A stretch of 26,170 nucleotides of DNA from an uncultured Collinsella sp. (GCA_958415665.1 CATYZK010000027.1:1-26170), one strand, 5' to 3'; counted from the stretch's first letter, positions 16,696-23,728 are shown. Notes: a model not told the origin generated them from the sequence alone. Translations and numbers: made by a program.

Positions 16696-17022
16696 TTAGG
16701 CGTTCTTGGCTGCAGTGCGCTCATACAGGCAGATCAGCTCCTGCACGAGCTCCTGGGCAAGCATGGAGCACATGAGGTGGTCCTGAGCATGGACCAGCAA
16801 CACATCCACCGACAGATGCTCGCCCGCCGCCTCGGTCGAAAGCAGCTGCGTTTGGATGTGGTGAGCCTTGATTCCCGCATCCTTTGACTGCTTCATGAGT
16901 TTGGCGGCAGCGTCAAAATCCTCCGCCTTTGCCTTTTCAAGGGCTTCGAAGGCAAGGCTGCGCGCCTCTCCCGCTGCAGCGACCAGCTGAAACGAAACCA
17001 TCTCGGTTCCCTGATCGTCCAT
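16696..17022 (-). CDS. celC: PTS cellobiose/lactose-type EIIA
   Basis: A 108-residue helical IIA protein of the LacF/CelC family. The phospho-histidine is H78 in LLVHAQDHLM, which receives phosphate from HPr and passes it to IIB. The N-terminal helical part (VAAAGEARSLAFEALEKA) is typical of the trimeric bundle. Start: ATG at 17022 with GAGGAG upstream. It is the first structural gene of the operon, 115 bases downstream of the LicR-type regulator gene. Confidence 0.93.
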   Translation of the reverse strand: MDDQGTEMVSFQLVAAAGEARSLAFEALEKAKAEDFDAAAKLMKQSKDAGIKAHHIQTQLLSTEAAGEHLSVDVLLVHAQDHLMCSMLAQELVQELICLYERTAAKNA

Positions 17023-17137
17023 AACGGTCTCCTCTCCCGTGATGTTTGGTTTGTACTTGAATATTCGAAACGCCTATCTCCCGCCCGCAATCCTCGAGGT
17101 TTATTGCAGGCAGGCAGGGTTGTCGACAAAAGAAGCC
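17023..17137 (-). promoter_or_regulatory. Regulator-PTS gap with a possible promoter and operator
   Basis: On the minus strand TTGTCG and AATAAA, 18 bases apart, make a weak promoter-like pair. GAATATTC (17059-17066), a perfect 8-bp palindrome with TT on its left and GAA on its right, lies nearer the IIA start and could be an operator. No terminator is seen, so transcription may also continue from the regulator gene. Confidence 0.35.
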
Positions 17138-19033
17138 TTAAGCCGTATGCGCTTGCACAAGCGCCATCAGCTCATGCCAAGACCGGCGCTCGCGTAAGCG
17201 CTCGACCCCCTGGCGGTCCATAAAGATCTCAGCGAGCAGCGAGCTCAAGATCCGCGCCTCATCGCCGCCCGACCGGGCAAACGACACCATAAAGACGATA
17301 TCGACCTCATGGCCGTATTCGTCCCAAAGAATGGGATGTTCGAGCAGGCCCACGGTAACAAAGGCCTCGGCGCTCAAAGGATGCATCCCATGGGGCATAG
17401 CCACCCCGTTGCCAAACGAGGTAGCACTCGCGCTCTCGCGCTCGGCGACCTCTTGGGCAAACTGGGGATGGACACGGCCGCTCTCGACGGCGCGCTCGGA
17501 GAGATATCGGAGAACGGCCTGCTTCGACGACGCCTCAACGCGGTTGAAGAACAGGGCACGGCTAAAGAAAGAGCTCAGGGAGTTCGATTGCGCGGCGTCA
17601 TCGCTCAACACCTTGCGGATAGCGTTGACATCGCTCGTCTCCAAGAAGAAATCGGCCTCGCGGACGGGCACGGGCAACTTGACGTTGAGCGGCACCGTTG
17701 TGAACACGTAGTCGATGTGCGAAAAATCGAGCGTTCCCACGCGGGCGACATCGCATGTCTCGATCGACTCGATATACATGCCAAACTGCTTGCGGTACTG
17801 GTGCTCGAGCATACGGGCGCTTCCCGCTCCCGAGGCGCACACGATCAGGATGCGTTTGCGACGCGGCTGGTCGGCTTGCTGCTCGAGGGCCAGAGCAAAT
17901 GCCATGGCGATGTAGCCGAGCTCCTCATCAGAGGGCTGGCTGCCAAAATGACGCTCGAGTACCTGCGAGGTGCCGGCCGCCATCGAATAGGCCAACGGAA
18001 ATCTCGTCTTGATATCGGGCAGCATGGGGTTATCCATATGCATGTGATATTCAAGGCGATAGCCCAGAGGGCCAATATGCCGAGCAAGGTTCATGCGAAG
18101 TTCAAGATCGCTGCTAAAGTCAAACCTAAACTCATCGTTGGCCGCACATACCATCTCGGAAGCGATCTCCCACATCTCGTCCGAGATAACGGCCGAGCCC
18201 TTCTCGGGCACGCCCGTGCCCCTGCCGAGCAAATGGATTGCGATAAAGGCAACCTCTTCTCGGGGCATGCTCACGCCCAGGGCATCCTTGATGTTTGCGG
18301 CAATCTGGAAAGCCGCAGCGTATTCGCGCGTTCCCTCCAGCTTTAAAACGTCCGATTCTGCAGCCGGGACATAGCAGCCCTGCTCGATGCGGCCAAGAGC
18401 GATGTAAAGATGCATGATGAGATTGCGGGATGCCAGCGAGCTCACCGTGACGGGCGAGGCAGTCAGGGCATCGTCCACACATGCGGCGATGACCCGCAGG
18501 CGCTCGGCGAGCTCTGCATCGTCGGTGTCGGGCAACACGGGCCTCACCAGCGAGGCCAGACACAGACGCCGTTGCGACTCCCCACCCGCAACGCGGATTC
18601 CGTAGCGAGGGCGCTTTTCGAGCGTCAAGTCAAATTGGGCGAGTTTCTGCTCTACCAGACGCATGTCATTGGACAGAGTTCGCGCCGAAACGTAGAGTAA
18701 ATCCGCATACTCCTCAATCGTCACCCACTGGGACCGCATGAGAAGGTCGTTAAGAAGGAAGGACACACGGCCGTCGCGCGTATCAGGAATGCCCGGATGG
18801 GCCAGAGCCGCACCGTCTAGCAAGCGAGCAAGCTCATCTGCATGTGCAACATCGATACGATATTGCCCTTTGCTGCCAACGATGCGTGCAACCCCCGCAA
18901 GCTTGTCGTTTGCGCGATGGATATAGTTTCTCACGGCGCGCTCGCTTACCTCGAGACGCTTGGCAAGCACCGCGACAGCGACAGGTTGAGCGTCCTCGAT
19001 CATATTTACAAGCTGCTTGATGCGAGCATCCAT
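17138..19033 (-). CDS. licR: LicR/ManR-type PRD transcriptional activator with EIIB and EIIA domains
   Basis: A 631-residue transcription activator controlled by PTS phosphorylation. Order: N-terminal helix-turn-helix (about 1-60), Mga-like helix-turn-helix (about 90-150), PRD1 with H208 and H267, PRD2 with H319, an EIIB-like domain with C399 in ILIVCASGAGS, and an EIIA-like domain with H548 in AMPHG. In known LicR-type proteins HPr phosphorylates PRDs to activate, while EIIB of the sugar system phosphorylates to inhibit when no substrate is present. The usual second histidine of PRD2 is Ala378 here (YIAMAF where a histidine is expected). Start: ATG at 19033 behind GGAGGAGG. Its place directly upstream of the IIA gene makes the PTS/glucosidase operon the likely target. 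Confidence 0.92.
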   Translation of the reverse strand: MDARIKQLVNMIEDAQPVAVAVLAKRLEVSERAVRNYIHRANDKLAGVARIVGSKGQYRIDVAHADELARLLDGAALAHPGIPDTRDGRVSFLLNDLLMRSQWVTIEEYADLLYVSARTLSNDMRLVEQKLAQFDLTLEKRPRYGIRVAGGESQRRLCLASLVRPVLPDTDDAELAERLRVIAACVDDALTASPVTVSSLASRNLIMHLYIALGRIEQGCYVPAAESDVLKLEGTREYAAAFQIAANIKDALGVSMPREEVAFIAIHLLGRGTGVPEKGSAVISDEMWEIASEMVCAANDEFRFDFSSDLELRMNLARHIGPLGYRLEYHMHMDNPMLPDIKTRFPLAYSMAAGTSQVLERHFGSQPSDEELGYIAMAFALALEQQADQPRRKRILIVCASGAGSARMLEHQYRKQFGMYIESIETCDVARVGTLDFSHIDYVFTTVPLNVKLPVPVREADFFLETSDVNAIRKVLSDDAAQSNSLSSFFSRALFFNRVEASSKQAVLRYLSERAVESGRVHPQFAQEVAERESASATSFGNGVAMPHGMHPLSAEAFVTVGLLEHPILWDEYGHEVDIVFMVSFARSGGDEARILSSLLAEIFMDRQGVERLRERRSWHELMALVQAHTA

Positions 19034-19095
19034 GTCCTCCTCCTTTCCCTGCGTCTAGTCTAACGCGGTAAAGAATGACACTCCACGTCGCGCTC

Positions 19096-19113
19096 GTTCC
19101 GCCAACGCGGAAC
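19096..19113. promoter_or_regulatory. Perfect inverted repeat upstream of the LicR-type gene
   Basis: GTTCCGC and GCGGAAC flank CAAC, 63 bases before the regulator start. It could be an operator or a leader hairpin for the regulator. No T-run follows, so it is not a terminator. Confidence 0.4.
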
Positions 19114-19208
19114 AGGTTGCGGGGAGTCCAGCTGAACTTATAGGGAGCACGGAGAGAGGGCCCGAAAGCAATGCGTCGGTGTGGGATGCGCCTTCCCAGC
19201 CATTGGGC

Positions 19209-19477
19209 AGTCATTGGGGACAGACTTAAATGAGTGGTCTCTGGCTGCCAGGAACTGCCGACACGGAAAATGCATCCCGCTTTGAAGTTCGATAGCGGGA
19301 TGCACTTTCCGCGCACGGCCTGTTTGGGAAACTGGGGGCCACTTTTCGGCCAAATTCCGGGATGTACTTTCCGGTTGAGGGCCTCAAAGGAAACTGTGCC
19401 CCGCTTTGGACACTCATTGTGGGATGCACTTTCCGCAGTTGATTGGTGCCACTCATTTAAGTCTGTCCCCAATGACT
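19209..19477 (+). mobile_element. MITE-like element with perfect 29-bp terminal inverted repeats
   Basis: The arms 19209-19237 and 19449-19477 are perfect reverse complements (29 of 29), beginning AGTCATTGGGGACAG. Inside are four copies of a 16-18-bp motif: 19264-19281 inverted, then 19294-19311, 19357-19373 and 19420-19435 direct; the first two form a near-perfect 18-bp hairpin. No transposase is encoded, and I see no clear target-site duplication. It lies between the LicR promoter side and the carbamate kinase terminator. A fifth motif copy at 19182-19196 is outside the arms, so an older or nested element may extend further left. Confidence 0.75.
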
Positions 19478-19485
19478 ACCGATAG

Positions 19486-19518
19486 CAAAAGCCCCGCGGT
19501 CGGAGCGGACCGCGGGGC
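19486..19518 (-). terminator. Terminator after carbamate kinase
   Basis: A perfect 11-bp GC-rich stem (19491-19501 with 19508-19518) and 6-base loop, followed on the minus strand by TTTTGC. It lies 66 bases past the carbamate kinase stop and 9 bases from the MITE-like element. Confidence 0.9.
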
Positions 19519-19584
19519 TCATGAAGAGAGGCTAGTTTGTGGGCGCTTTGCCCGGCGCCCACGAGAGAGGCAACAGAGTAGAGA

Positions 19585-20547
19585 CTACTCGTGGATGCGG
19601 GTACCGGAGAGGCCGGCCATGGTCTCGGCGGCCTTGTCCAGGGCGCCGATGATGCAGGTGCGGCCCTTGCGGGAGCGGGCGAACTTGATGGCGGCGCGGA
19701 CCTTGGGCTCCATGGAACCCTTGCCGAACTGGCCCTCGTCGGCCAGGCGCTCGGCCTCGTCGGCGGTGAGGTCCTCGAGCTCCTCCTGGTTGGGCTTGCC
19801 AAAGTTGATGGCGACATGCTCGACGGCGGTCAGCAGGAACAGAACGTCGGCGTCGCAGTCCTCGGCCAGCAGCTCGCCGCCCAGGTCCTTGTCGATGACG
19901 GCGGGAACGCCCTTGTAGCAGCCCTTGTTCTCGTAGTCGCGGACGACGGGGATGCCGCCGCCGCCGCAGGCGATGACGATGAACTCGTTGTCGAGCAGGT
20001 TGAGGATGGAGTCGGCCTCGACGATCTTCTTGGGATCGGGGGAGGCGACGACGCGACGCCAGCCGCGGCCGGAATCCTCGACGAAGACCTTGGAGGGGTC
20101 CTCGGCCATGAACTCCTTGGCCTGCTCCTCGGTGTAGAAGGGGCCGATCGGCTTGGTCGGGTTCTTGAACGCGGGGTCGTCGGGGTCGCACTCGATCTGG
20201 GTGACGACGGTGGCGGCGTGCCAACGCTTGTAGCGCTTGTGCATCTCGCGGCCGATGCCCTGCTGCAGGTGATAGCCGATGTAGCCCTGGGACATGGCGC
20301 CGCACTCGGGCAGCGGCATCTCGGGGGTGCCGATGGCGTCGTGGGCGGCGGCGAAGGCGTTCTGGATCATGCCGACCTGCGGGCCGTTGCCGTGGGTGAT
20401 GATGATCTCGTTGCCCTGCTCGATCAGGCCGAGGAGGGCGTGGGCGGTGTTGCTCACGGCCTCGATCTGCTCGACGGGGTTGTTGCCGAGGGCGTTGCCG
20501 CCAAGGGCGACGACAATACGATCGGGCTTGCCAAGAGGCTTAGACAT
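19585..20547 (-). CDS. arcC: Carbamate kinase
   Basis: A 320-residue cytoplasmic kinase of the amino-acid kinase fold that transfers phosphate from carbamoyl phosphate to ADP, making ATP in arginine, agmatine or ureide breakdown. Signature segments: VVALGGNALG (13-22), THGNGPQVGM (51-60), ACGGGGIPV, IDKDLGGELLA and FGKGSMEPKV. Length matches the family (about 310-320). Start: ATG at 20547 with AAAGGA eight bases upstream. No arginine deiminase, ornithine transcarbamoylase or other ureide gene is in the window, so its source of carbamoyl phosphate is not shown. Codon use looks highly restricted, suggesting strong expression. It is transcribed alone and ends at a strong terminator. Confidence 0.95.
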   Translation of the reverse strand: MSKPLGKPDRIVVALGGNALGNNPVEQIEAVSNTAHALLGLIEQGNEIIITHGNGPQVGMIQNAFAAAHDAIGTPEMPLPECGAMSQGYIGYHLQQGIGREMHKRYKRWHAATVVTQIECDPDDPAFKNPTKPIGPFYTEEQAKEFMAEDPSKVFVEDSGRGWRRVVASPDPKKIVEADSILNLLDNEFIVIACGGGGIPVVRDYENKGCYKGVPAVIDKDLGGELLAEDCDADVLFLLTAVEHVAINFGKPNQEELEDLTADEAERLADEGQFGKGSMEPKVRAAIKFARSRKGRTCIIGALDKAAETMAGLSGTRIHE

Positions 20548-21161
20548 TGCTGGAATCCTTTCTGTAAAAGGCCTACAACCCATTAATAACCCGCGTCCGT
20601 GCGATACGCGAGTTTATTAAGGTTTATATTCTCTTTATCGCTCATTTTATTCATTTTGAAAATAGTTGAACGGTGAACGGTCGTTTTTATCCGCTCAGCG
20701 TACAGAACCCCAGCTCAGACACGTTTACGCCATTTACGTGCGACTTTATTTAAATAGAGCGGGGATTAGGCGGGATTATGCAAACTATATCTTTACTAAA
20801 CACAAAACGGACAGCGCAAAATCTTACTCGCACTATACGAGATTCTATGCACTTATATAACGAGTATGCACCCCTGCAAAAACATGGGGCTTTTCATCCA
20901 GCAAAAGGAATAACCAATCGCGCCTCACCCTGCGGCAAGCGACTGAGAGCAAACTGCGTTTTGATCAAGCGGGTTTGAACAAGCGTCCAAAACTAAATAG
21001 GGATATTGCTTTCGCTACCAAGGCGTGATACTTTAGCCAAGTACAGCACGGGCTGGGGCGACAGGCATCTGTCGTGAAGTTTGGGTTCGGCGACCCTGTG
21101 GCTGTCTTCTCCCTTATCCGCCAGCGAGCCCCTTGAGCGACGGATTGAGGAGGTCCTTACC
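20548..21161. promoter_or_regulatory. Long divergent regulatory region
   Basis: About 600 bp without a convincing gene between carbamate kinase and the DUF3830 gene. Bases 20600-20880 are clearly AT-rich against the surroundings. It holds a 7-bp direct repeat TGAACGG (20667-20680), a tandem 14-bp repeat (20958-20985), a possible extended -10 (TGATACTTT near 21027) with TTGCTT about 17 bases before it, and small hairpins at 21059-21074 and 21083-21096 in the DUF3830 leader. Short reading frames at 20666-20860 and 20778-20978 lack ribosome sites. Confidence 0.55.
20958..20985 (+). repeat. Tandem 14-bp direct repeat, possible operator
   Basis: GTTTTGATCAAGCG is followed directly by GGTTTGAACAAGCG, matching at 12 of 14 positions. 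It lies about 180 bases upstream of the DUF3830 start, where an activator site would be expected. TTGATCAA in the first copy is a palindrome. Confidence 0.45.
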
Positions 21162-21578
21162 ATGACAAAAATGCTCAAGATTACGCTGAATGACGAGACG
21201 TTTCTCGCCGACATGCTCTGGGATGAAGCGCCCGAGACATGCAGGCTGTTCGAATCGTCCTGTCCGGTCGAGTCGCGAATCTTCTCGGCCAAGATCTGCG
21301 ATACCGAGGTGACTTACCCCGTATCGGGCCCCATCGCCAACTACGAGCACATCGAGAATCCCGTCTTTAACGAGCCGGCGGGTGCGGTGAGCTGGTACGG
21401 CGGCTGGTCTTCGATCTGCATCTTCTTTGATATTTGCGAGCCCTTTGGCACCTGCAACATGTTTGCCCGTATCTGCGAGGCCGATCGCGAGCGCTTCGCC
21501 GCCGCTTGCCGCAATGTCTGGGACAACCAGGGCATGTACATCAAAAACGAAATCGTCGAGATCGAAGCGGAGGCCTAA
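21162..21578 (+). CDS. DUF3830 family protein (cyclophilin-like fold)
   Basis: A 138-residue soluble protein resembling DUF3830, a family with a predicted cyclophilin-like barrel. The recognisable features are an early DEAPETCRLFES segment (the family's DEAP.T...F pattern), a central AGAVSWYGGWSSICIFF strand region, CNMFARI and a final VWDNQG. The function of the family is not established; some relatives sit beside amidohydrolase or hydantoinase genes (general recollection). Start: ATG at 21162 with GGAGG eight bases upstream; a longer reading from 21081 has no ribosome site. The next gene starts 2 bases after the stop, so the two form an operon. It is divergent from carbamate kinase. Confidence 0.75.
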   Translation: MTKMLKITLNDETFLADMLWDEAPETCRLFESSCPVESRIFSAKICDTEVTYPVSGPIANYEHIENPVFNEPAGAVSWYGGWSSICIFFDICEPFGTCNMFARICEADRERFAAACRNVWDNQGMYIKNEIVEIEAEA

Positions 21579-21580
21579 AG

Positions 21581-22105
21581 ATGACGAATATCGACACCCT
21601 GCTTGCACTCGATCTTGCGGAGTACACCGCCTCGCTTGAGGCCCTTGCCGACCAAATGATGCTCGAGGAACCACGCGATATCGACTATATGCGTCGCCGC
21701 AAGCTCGACACCGGCCGCGAGTTCGCAGTATGGAACTTTACCGTCGGCTACTGCATGAACGCCACCGACGCCCTCTCGCTCCTGCGCGCCCAGGCGACCG
21801 AGAACGTCAACGGCGACACCGCCGACTTGGCAACCCTCAGCAACAGTGCCGCGCGCCTGTGTGACTGGTTCTCGGGCGCCTTCGACGTCACTGGCAAGAT
21901 GGACGATACGACCGCCATCCTCGCCCACAGCCGCGACCTCTACGCCCAGGTCGAGACCCACGAGCAGTTTGCCGCCCTCACCCGCGCCACCGAGCGCTAT
22001 CTGGTTCAGCTGCAATTTTGGGTCGATCGCCAGATTCCTTGGCCGGCCATCAGTGACCTGGTCCACGGTTACCGCCTACGCACCGAAACCGGCGAGACAA
22101 GGTAA
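21581..22105 (+). CDS. Unknown helical protein paired with DUF3830
   Basis: I do not recognise this 174-residue protein. It looks mostly alpha-helical and soluble, with no signal peptide or membrane segment. Fragments that may help a search are MMLEEPRDIDYMRRRKLD, AVWNFTVGYCMNATDAL and RYLVQLQFWVDRQIPWP. Start: ATG at 21581 with GGAGG seven bases upstream; that ribosome site lies in the last codons of the DUF3830 gene, whose stop is 2 bases before this ATG. Such tight coupling suggests the two proteins act together. GC-rich codon use is like that of its neighbours. A set of hairpins follows at 22161-22247. Confidence 0.8.
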   Translation: MTNIDTLLALDLAEYTASLEALADQMMLEEPRDIDYMRRRKLDTGREFAVWNFTVGYCMNATDALSLLRAQATENVNGDTADLATLSNSAARLCDWFSGAFDVTGKMDDTTAILAHSRDLYAQVETHEQFAALTRATERYLVQLQFWVDRQIPWPAISDLVHGYRLRTETGETR

Positions 22106-22160
22106 GCCGAACTAGCAACACCAACAACACCCCATCGCGGGACCCAAAGTAGCAATCAGA

Positions 22161-22247
22161 GGGCTGGAGACGCATGCAGCAGCGACCCCAGCCCTTTCGC
22201 AAAGTGACGCGCCTTTCGCGGCATAGCCGCGAAACAGCAAGGGCTGG
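22161..22247. terminator. Competing hairpins between converging genes
   Basis: GGGCTGG (22161-22167), CCAGCCC (22188-22194) and GGGCTGG (22241-22247) allow two exclusive stems; the second extends to CCAGCCCTT with AAGGGCTGG. Inside it lies TTTCGCGGC-ATA-GCCGCGAAA (22214-22234). The gap between the converging genes is the place for a two-way terminator, but there is no long T-run. Confidence 0.5.
22200..22238 (+). repeat. 39-bp palindromic repeat, copy A
   Basis: CAAAGTGACGCGCC followed by a 9-bp stem hairpin (TTTCGCGGC, 3-base loop, GCCGCGAAA) and CAGC. It matches 23807-23845 at 36 of 39 positions, in the same orientation; only the loop differs. The two copies bracket the ATPase gene. Confidence 0.85.
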
Positions 22248-22265
22248 ATTGCGGACTCAGATAGC

Positions 22266-23627
22266 CTAGAGAGATATGGGTGCAAACGAGAAATCGTTGT
22301 CGGGGTCATCCTTTTCTATAAACTCATCGAGACAGAATGTCATATAGATAGGGACGTACAGGATCTTGCCCTCTTTGCCGAGATTCTCGTGGCTTAGCAC
22401 AACAGCCTCGGGAATTTTGTACTCGTCTACACTCATTAGGCGATCGAGAGCCGCATGCGCTCGAACTTTCTTGCCCGATTTGACCTCGATCGGGACAACA
22501 TGCCCGCGGGCGCCTTCGATCACAAAGTCAACTTCACCGACCTCACGCGTCTGGTAGTACCATGCATCAGCCCCAAGGGCGACAAGCTCCTGAGCGACCA
22601 CGTTCTCGTAGAGACCGCCGAGGTTGGGAGTTTTCATATCAAGATAGACAGCTCGTGCCGTGCTGCCGGGATACCGCGATGCGAGCATACCCGTATCGGA
22701 CTCGTACAGCTTGAAGGCTGTCGCCTTCTCCGTCCTCTTGAGGGGGCTCCGAGGCTCCGTTACCTGGGCGACCATCAATCCAACGCCCGCGCTCACCAGC
22801 CATAGGAAATCCTGCTCATATTTTTTAAGGCGCGCTCCCTCGCCCAGAGACGAAACAACAAAGCGATGGGACTCCGCTTCAAGCTGAACGGGAATTTGTT
22901 CGAAAATCGAGCGAACGTTAAACGCTCGAGTCGATGCATATTTAGAGATATCGCTTTTGTACTGATCGACCAGCTGAATTTGAAGCTCACGCGTTCTCAC
23001 GAGCGAATAACCCGAATCGATATAGTTCTGAACGACCTCCGGCATGCCACCGCAAACGATATAAGCTCTATAGTTTTTGAGCATTGCCTCATGAATGTAG
23101 TTTTCGACGGGACGTCTCTCGACAAGGCAGTTGCGAATGTCTGCAAGCACATTCTCGCTGACGCCATTTGCCCAACAAAACTCTTCAAAATCCATCGGTC
23201 GCATAACAACGTGCTCGACATACCCCACCGGAAAAGAAGATATCCCCTTAAACTCGGTCCCAAGCATAGACCCCGAGAATACATAGCTAAAGCGCCCGTC
23301 TTCGACCAACGCCTTCATAAGTGTGACAATCTGCGGATACTCCTGAATCTCATCGACAAAGACAAGCGTATCCCCCTCAACAAGCGGCGCGTCCGCAAGA
23401 AGGGCTACACGGTTGATAAAGTCAACGGCGTTCTTAGCGTCAATTAGCACATCCCTTGCCTCGGCATCGAGTAGCAAATTGACCTCAAAATACGAAGCGT
23501 AGTTGCCTTTTCCAAACGCGCGAATCGCATAACTCTTGCCAATCTGACGTGCGCCAGTAACAAGCAACGCCTTATTGGAGTTATTCTTCCAGCTCAAAAG
23601 CCTATCAGTAACCTTGCGGCGTAGCAT
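22266..23627 (-). CDS. AAA ATPase with DUF4143 C-terminal domain
   Basis: A 453-residue ATPase of the widespread AAA_14/DUF4143 group. Walker A is VTGARQIGKSY (about 23-33), Walker B is TLVFVDEIQE, and a sensor segment YVFSGSMLG follows. The C-terminal DUF4143 part contains NLGGLYENVVAQEL and GEVDFVI with PIEVKSGK, a PD-(D/E)xK-like nuclease arrangement. The biological role of these proteins is unsettled. Start: ATG at 23627 with AGGGG five bases upstream; a longer reading to 23738 translates only the upstream DNA repeats. It stands alone, has lower-GC, less restricted codons than its neighbours, is preceded by 34-bp-period repeats and is bracketed by palindromic repeats, all of which suggest acquisition. 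Confidence 0.88.
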   Translation of the reverse strand: MLRRKVTDRLLSWKNNSNKALLVTGARQIGKSYAIRAFGKGNYASYFEVNLLLDAEARDVLIDAKNAVDFINRVALLADAPLVEGDTLVFVDEIQEYPQIVTLMKALVEDGRFSYVFSGSMLGTEFKGISSFPVGYVEHVVMRPMDFEEFCWANGVSENVLADIRNCLVERRPVENYIHEAMLKNYRAYIVCGGMPEVVQNYIDSGYSLVRTRELQIQLVDQYKSDISKYASTRAFNVRSIFEQIPVQLEAESHRFVVSSLGEGARLKKYEQDFLWLVSAGVGLMVAQVTEPRSPLKRTEKATAFKLYESDTGMLASRYPGSTARAVYLDMKTPNLGGLYENVVAQELVALGADAWYYQTREVGEVDFVIEGARGHVVPIEVKSGKKVRAHAALDRLMSVDEYKIPEAVVLSHENLGKEGKILYVPIYMTFCLDEFIEKDDPDNDFSFAPISL

Positions 23628-23642
23628 TAAAACCCCTAAATG

Positions 23643-23728
23643 ACAAAAATTGGCAGATAGAATTACTAGTAATAGTACAAAAATTGGCAGATAGTAATGA
23701 CCTAAATAGTACAAAAATTGGCAAATAG
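23643..23728 (-). repeat. Three 18-bp repeats at a 34-bp period upstream of the ATPase
   Basis: ACAAAAATTGGCAGATAG occurs at 23643-23660 and 23677-23694, and with one change (AAATAG) at 23711-23728. The starts are exactly 34 bases apart, and the second and third copies match over 24 bases (from AATAGT). A 12-bp palindrome, ATTACTAGTAAT (23662-23673), lies between the first two. The array ends 15 bases before the ATPase start codon, so it covers the promoter and probably binds a regulator, perhaps the ATPase itself. Confidence 0.85.

Noticed and set aside
13090..19477. The PTS locus as a composite transposon.
   Set aside because: Neither bracket encodes a transposase, copy 1 has lost its right terminal repeat, and no target duplication is visible; only repeat-mediated recombination is proposed.
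20666..20978. Two short plus-strand open frames of 64 and 66 codons in the AT-rich region.
   Set aside because: No ribosome site, odd composition, and they overlap each other and direct repeats; more likely regulatory DNA.
23643..23728. Regularly spaced repeats that could be a small CRISPR array.
   Set aside because: Only three 18-bp units with 16-bp gaps, gap sequence partly shared between units, and no cas genes; position at a promoter fits operator sites better.
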